Positions 25,964-29,131 of a stretch of DNA of 29,131 nt are shown here, piece after piece (within the stretch, counting starts at the first letter, position 1; each line of letters begins with the position of its first letter). A program made the position numbers and the translations under genes. The stretch is from CAZNGF01 sp964572855 (GTDB taxonomy: Bacteria > Bipolaricaulota > Bipolaricaulia > RBG-16-55-9 > JAJCYT01), in assembly GCA_964572855.1 (NCBI GenBank), contig CAZNGF010000036.1:1-29131 (forward strand). Reading direction: 5' to 3'. The notes under the pieces were generated by a model. That model was not told where the DNA came from, ran no database searches, and was given only the letters and a program-made list of their open reading frames with translations.

Positions 25964-26512
25964 ATGTTCCCCGTCCCCAAACGACTCTTCTTCACCAAGG
26001 GCGTCGGCACGAGCCGCGACGAGCTGCGCTCGTTCGAAGGGGCCCTGCGAAACGCCCAGATCGAGAAGTACAACCTGGTCCACGTCTCCAGCATCTTCCC
26101 CCCCAAGTGTCGCATCGTCCCGCCCCAGGAAGGGCTCAAGGACATGTATCCGGGCCAGATCGCCTTCTGCGTCATGGCACGCAGCTGCACCAACGAGCCG
26201 CACCGCCTGCTGGCCTCGTCCATCGGCTGCGCCATCCCGAGCGACCCCGAGATGTACGGTTACCTGAGCGAGCACCACGCCTTCGGCCAGAACGAGCGGC
26301 AGGCCGGCGACTACGCCGAGGATCTGGCCGCCTCGATGCTGGCCTCGACCCTGGGCATCCCGTTCGACGAGAGCCAGAGCTGGGACGAGAAGGAACAACT
26401 CTGGAAGATCAGCGGCCAGATCGTGCGCACCACCAACACGACCCAGACGGCCATCGCCCGCGACGGGCTCTACACCACGGTCGTGGCCGTGGCGGTGCTG
26501 TTGTTCGATTGA
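25964..26512 (+). CDS. pdaD: Pyruvoyl-dependent arginine decarboxylase
   Basis: This 182-residue proenzyme should self-cleave between S42 and S43 in HVSSIFPP to form the pyruvoyl cofactor on the alpha chain, then decarboxylate arginine to agmatine. Other family features are LVHVSSIFPPKCRIV with the PP turn, GQIAFCVMARSCTNEPHRLLA and a C-terminal TTVVAVAVLLF strand. This type is typical of archaea and chlamydiae and scattered in other bacteria, unlike the PLP-dependent SpeA. The ATG follows AAGGAGGAATC. Its product is the substrate of the preceding ureohydrolase, so the gene pair encodes arginine to putrescine. Confidence 0.93.
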   Translation: MFPVPKRLFFTKGVGTSRDELRSFEGALRNAQIEKYNLVHVSSIFPPKCRIVPPQEGLKDMYPGQIAFCVMARSCTNEPHRLLASSIGCAIPSDPEMYGYLSEHHAFGQNERQAGDYAEDLAASMLASTLGIPFDESQSWDEKEQLWKISGQIVRTTNTTQTAIARDGLYTTVVAVAVLLFD

Positions 26513-26528
26513 GCAAGGGCTTTGGAGT

Positions 26529-26555
26529 GCCTCCCTCATTAGTCAAAAGGGAGGC
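26529..26555. repeat. Intergenic hairpin after pdaD
   Basis: GCCTCCCT (26529-26536) and AGGGAGGC (26548-26555) pair around an 11-base loop, 16 bases after the pdaD stop. No T tract follows, so termination is uncertain. Its sequence is related to the hairpin at 17959-17985. Confidence 0.5.
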
Positions 26556-26583
26556 TGATAGACGGCCGCGCTGATTCTTAAAC

Positions 26584-26690
26584 GTAGGGGGCCAATTCAT
26601 TGGCCCCGGGCGCGCTTGGCTGCCAGGGGAATGAGACGTCACGGGCGTTCGGGGGCATGTGCCCGCGGACGCGATGAATCGCGCTCCTAC
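26584..26690. repeat. GTAG/CTAC-bounded REP-like cluster
   Basis: GTAG (26584-26587) leads into GGGGCCAAT-TC-ATTGGCCCC (26588-26607). GGGCA-TG-TGCCC follows at 26653-26664. GCGAT-GA-ATCGC (26671-26682) sits within a longer imperfect stem ending in CTAC (26687-26690), the inverse of GTAG. Palindromes with GTAG at the base in inverted pairs are the layout of REP/BIME elements mobilised by RAYT transposases. No RAYT gene is in the window. Confidence 0.6.
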
Positions 26691-26713
26691 GACAGGACAA
26701 ACGAGGTTTGACA

Positions 26714-28069
26714 TCAGAGGTAGTCCAAAAAGAGCGTGCCCAGCCCCAGGTAGATGAAAAAGCTCACCAAGTCGACCAGGGTGGTCAGCAGCGGGCCGGT
26801 CATCATGGCCGGGTCGAGGCCGAAGCGGTTCAGCACGAAGGGGAGCGTCCCGCCGGCGAGGCTGGCGATCAGCACGTTGGCCCAGAGCGCGAGCGTGGTG
26901 ACCACGCCCAGGAAGTAGTTGCCGTGCCAGAGGTAGGCCACCGCGCCCAGCAGCACGCCCAGCACGAGGCCGTTGACCAGGCCGACCACGACCTCCTTGC
27001 GCAGCACGCGCCAGGTGTCGCGGAACGAGACCTCGCCGGTGGCGATGCCGCGGATGGCCACGCTCACGGCCTGGATGCCGACGTTGCCGCCCATGTTCGA
27101 GATCAAGGGCATGAACGGGGCCAGCACGACCGCGCGGGCGAGCGTGTCGTTGAACAACGACACCACGATCACGCCCACCTGGCTGAGCGCGATGTTGACC
27201 GTGAGCCAGGGCAGGCGGTGGCGCACGCTGTAGCGCGCCGAGGAAAGCGGGCGCTCCTCGCCGCCCTCGATCGAGCTGAACTTCAGAATGTCCTCGCCGT
27301 ACTCGGCCTCCATCACGTCCAGCACGTCGTCCACCGTGACGATGCCCACCAGCTTCTCGTTGAAGTCGACCACGGGCAGCGCCAGCAGGTCCTCCTCGCT
27401 GATGACCTTGGCCACGGCCTCCTGGTCGTCGTCGACCATGACCGAGACGACGTCCTCGTTGAGTAGTTGGGCGACGCGGGTGTGCTCGTTGGCCAGGATC
27501 AGATCGCGCAGCGACACGACGCCGCGCAGCTTGCCCGCCTGATCGACCACGTAGAGGTAGTAGATCGTCTCGGCCTCGCCGCTGTGGGCGCGCAGGTGCT
27601 CCAGCGTGCGCCTGACCGACCACGACGCCTGGATCGAGACGAACTCTGGGGTCATCAGGCCGCCGGCGGTCTCGGGCGGGTAGCTCAACAGCGCCCGCAC
27701 GTCCTCGGATTCCTCCGGGACCATTTCGGCCAAAATCTTCTGCAAGTCGTCGGGGGCCAGTTCGCTGATGACGTCGGCGGCGTCGTCCGGGTCCATGCGC
27801 TCGACTAAGTCTGCGGCCTGGGCGATGTCGAGCCGGTCGAACTGCTTGACGGCGTCCTCGGGCTCGAGCTGGGTCAGCAGGTCGGCCAAGTGTTGGCGGC
27901 CCACGGTGCGCAACAGGCGCTGCAGCGCGGGCTTGTCGAGTTCGGCCAGCAGGCGCAGGAAGTCGTAGCGGTCCAGGTCCTCGAGAAAGTCGGCCAACGG
28001 CTCGCGCTCGCCCCGCTCGAGCAGGGTCGTGAACCAGTGCAGGATCTCGTCCATCTGGACCGGCGCCAT
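26714..28069 (-). CDS. mgtE: MgtE-family magnesium transporter
   Basis: This 451-residue protein has the full MgtE layout: a helical N-domain (about 1-130, with MDPDDAADVI and acidic Mg2+-sensing residues), a CBS pair (about 135-260, starting ETAGGLMTPEFVSI), and a five-helix membrane domain from about 285. The pore signature PFMPLISNMGGNVGIQAV and the final-helix Asp D433 in TTLVDLVSFFIY, equivalent to the selectivity aspartate, are present. It gates Mg2+ uptake by binding Mg2+ in the cytosolic domains. The ATG at 28069 has AAAGGAGG close upstream. It is a single-gene unit. I see no recognisable M-box riboswitch in the short upstream stretch. Confidence 0.95.
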   Translation of the reverse strand: MAPVQMDEILHWFTTLLERGEREPLADFLEDLDRYDFLRLLAELDKPALQRLLRTVGRQHLADLLTQLEPEDAVKQFDRLDIAQAADLVERMDPDDAADVISELAPDDLQKILAEMVPEESEDVRALLSYPPETAGGLMTPEFVSIQASWSVRRTLEHLRAHSGEAETIYYLYVVDQAGKLRGVVSLRDLILANEHTRVAQLLNEDVVSVMVDDDQEAVAKVISEEDLLALPVVDFNEKLVGIVTVDDVLDVMEAEYGEDILKFSSIEGGEERPLSSARYSVRHRLPWLTVNIALSQVGVIVVSLFNDTLARAVVLAPFMPLISNMGGNVGIQAVSVAIRGIATGEVSFRDTWRVLRKEVVVGLVNGLVLGVLLGAVAYLWHGNYFLGVVTTLALWANVLIASLAGGTLPFVLNRFGLDPAMMTGPLLTTLVDLVSFFIYLGLGTLFLDYL

Positions 28070-28223
28070 CGGGCCTCCTTTCGCGCTTGGGGTGTGGGCC
28101 GAACGACCGGCGATTCATGGTACCACCCCCCTTTCCCTTTACAAGCTCGCGGGTCCCTGCTCGGAAAACCGCCTCAATACTTATTAATTCACATATCGTA
28201 TTAGCGGTAAGCGAAGTTACTCA

Positions 28224-28256
28224 TTGACTCCCGAGTCAAATCGTTGTATATATAAG
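28224..28256 (+). promoter_or_regulatory. Strong promoter with palindromic operator over the -35 box
   Basis: TTGACT (28224-28229), a 17-nt spacer and a TATATATAAG run (-10 at 28247-28252 or shifted by 2-4) form a clear sigma70-type promoter. The -35 is part of a perfect inverted repeat TTGACTC-CC-GAGTCAA (28224-28239), which looks like a repressor-binding site. Transcription would start near 28260. Confidence 0.65.
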
Positions 28257-28641
28257 TCTGGAGGTTGGATCAGTTTTGTGCGCCTTGGCGCATCTCATCT
28301 GGGCTGCTGTATCGGGGAGCGCCACGGGGTGGCTTCTCCTTGGAGGAGAGATGTGAATAAGGTGTACCCAATAACGATAATGCGTCTTATTCAGTGTTTA
28401 CCTGGGCAGTTCGGGGAGGGATGTTAACGATCCGGTAACGTGTTAAGCGCTTGTTCACATTAGGAAAAGGGAAGCAGGGGTGCTAACCCGCCCCAAGCGA
28501 ACGGGTCAGGTTCGCTTGGGGGGCAACTCGCGTTGCAAAGCGGTTAGCGCCCCCCGCACCACTTCACATTCTAATCTTTCCGTTTCCCGGGGACAAGTGC
28601 GTTCCATTACAAATCACTTTTCGGGGAATGGAGGCTCAAGC
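28257..28641 (+). other. Long structured leader or non-coding RNA region
   Basis: About 380 bases lie between the promoter and the next start codon, with no convincing gene and lower GC than the surroundings. Perfect or near-perfect hairpins are: TGCGCC-TT-GGCGCA (28279-28292); GCCAC-GGG-GTGGC (28321-28333), flanked by GGAG/CTCC; TGAATAAG/CTTATTCA (28354-28361 and 28386-28393), enclosing 24 bases; and the three-way-junction element at 28477-28553. It could be a long 5' leader, one or more small RNAs, or both. The piece 28070-28223 shows no gene or clear signal. Confidence 0.5.
28477..28553 (+). ncRNA. Candidate structured RNA with three-way junction
   Basis: Three helices nest exactly. P1 pairs GGGGTGCTAACC (28477-28488) with GGTTAGCGCCCC (28542-28553), 12 pairs with one U-G. 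P2 pairs CCCCAAGCGAAC (28491-28502) with GTTCGCTTGGGG (28510-28521), 12 pairs and a seven-base loop GGGTCAG. P3 pairs GCAAC (28523-28527) with GTTGC (28532-28536) around TCGC. Joining strands are CG, G and AAAGC. It lies 88 bases before a start codon. I cannot match it to a riboswitch or RNA family by eye. Strand is assigned from the promoter and downstream gene; the fold would form on either strand. Confidence 0.5.
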
Positions 28642-29131
28642 ATGTCTAGAAGTGGCCCGCTCTCTCTCTCGGTCCTTATCCTATTGTTGTTGACGACATC
28701 GGCGGTCTCGGGCCAGGCGCAGATCCACGGAAGTTCGCGGTTGGACCTGGTCGCCTTTCCGATCCCGTGCACCGAGGTGGAGGAGATCAAGCTCGACACG
28801 CTCTGCGAGCGCACCGTGCTCGAGTTCGACATCGAATCCATCATGAACGTCAACGTCACCTTCAGCGGGATGACGCTCTCGCTCAACTCGGCATCGCCGG
28901 CGCCGAGCACCTGATCCTGGGGCTCACCTCGAACCTGGGCGCGCTCACGCTCAAGCCCGAACTCTGGTTCGCCGTCCCGTTCGAGACCGTGACCAGCGCC
29001 AGCAACAACGTCAACATCGTCGTGATCCCGCCGGGCGACCCGCTGTTCGTCAAAAAGCGCGTCCAGATCGACATGAACGTGGCCGGGATCAACGTCTCGA
29101 ACCTGGCCATGTTCGAGGACGTCACCTTCCC
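28642..29131 (+). pseudogene. Exported protein gene, frameshifted and cut by the window end
   Basis: The ATG at 28642 follows GGAGG by seven bases and opens a signal peptide (LSLSVLILLLLTTSAVSGQAQ), then a beta-rich mature part with EIKLDTLCERTVLEFDIE. The frame stops at 28912-28914. Another frame, entered between about 28870 and 28911, continues the same style of protein to the window end: AGAEHLILGLTSNLG, then KPELWFAVPFETVTSA and LFVKKRVQIDMNVAG. One net base lost (or seven) would explain it. It may be a real pseudogene or a sequence error. I do not recognise a function; it resembles repetitive secreted proteins with alternating beta strands. Confidence 0.6.

Noticed and set aside
28070..28223. 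M-box magnesium riboswitch upstream of mgtE
   Set aside because: The ribosome site is close to the start and I find no conserved M-box helices in the upstream stretch.
28224..28427. 67-codon plus-strand ORF in the low-GC region
   Set aside because: No ribosome site, starts inside the operator-like palindrome, and has no recognisable protein character; the hairpins explain the region better.
28257..28450. 6S RNA, RNase P RNA, SRP RNA or tmRNA
   Set aside because: None of the conserved cores (for example the SRP GGTCAGG-GGAAGG loop or tmRNA ends) is present, and the hairpins are separate, not one long irregular rod.
28477..28553. Integron attC site
   Set aside because: GCTAAC and GTTAGC occur at the ends, but the 7-base core rules are not met, the interior is two separate helices and not one imperfect hairpin with L boxes, and no integrase or cassette array is visible.
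28500..28560. Cyclic di-GMP-I (GEMM) riboswitch
   Set aside because: TTGCAAAGC and GGGGCAAC faintly recall the consensus, but the GAAA-capped helix and conserved GGGCAAACC are missing.

Overview
The window is a GC-rich bacterial chromosome fragment. A run of 100 Ns marks it as a draft or metagenome scaffold. Genes are densely packed, often with stop/start overlaps, and use ATG, GTG and TTG starts behind clear Shine-Dalgarno sequences. The solute-binding protein has a Sec signal peptide but no lipobox, which suits a diderm cell. I cannot fix the phylum. The secreted proteins with a WILG-type C-terminal module and the broken gene at the right edge remind me of uncultured lineages such as Bipolaricaulota, but that is only an impression.

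Bases 1-11110 hold two minus-strand operons for nucleoside and purine use. A three-gene molybdenum hydroxylase operon (FAD, 2Fe-2S and Mo subunits; the last is cut by the window start) runs from a strong promoter at 2996-3025. A DUF1684 gene (+) lies between the operons. The second operon has seven genes: a BMP-family binding protein, a double-domain ATPase, two permeases, a deoC-like aldolase, a ribokinase-family kinase and a nucleoside hydrolase. Together they describe nucleoside import, base release, sugar phosphorylation and aldol cleavage, with the freed purine possibly oxidised by the hydroxylase.

Bases 11340-16900 hold a NUDIX hydrolase, tRNA-Ser(GCU) with its own promoter and terminator, and a three-gene operon of exported proteins. 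All three share a C-terminal EF-hand/dockerin-like module, and two are clear tandem duplicates (Ig/PKD-like plus FecR-like domains). The third contains the assembly gap, flanked by an exact 41-bp duplication.

Bases 16900-23565 hold an LLM-class flavin oxidoreductase, an M16-family protein with a rearranged metal site, an acylphosphatase, a small membrane protein and pheST. pheST is preceded by a strong promoter and a short Phe-rich leader peptide. Bases 23566-26512 hold palindromic repeats and a divergent polyamine cluster: a deoxyhypusine/homospermidine-synthase-like gene facing an agmatinase-family gene and a pyruvoyl-dependent arginine decarboxylase.

Bases 26513-29131 hold a GTAG-type palindromic repeat cluster, an MgtE magnesium transporter, and a ~570-bp non-coding region of visibly lower GC. 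That region has a good promoter overlapped by a perfect operator-like palindrome, followed by a long structured leader that includes a three-way-junction fold. It leads into a frameshifted secreted-protein gene that runs off the window. The structured leader, the altered M16 site, the pheST leader and the three-protein exported cluster are the least ordinary items.
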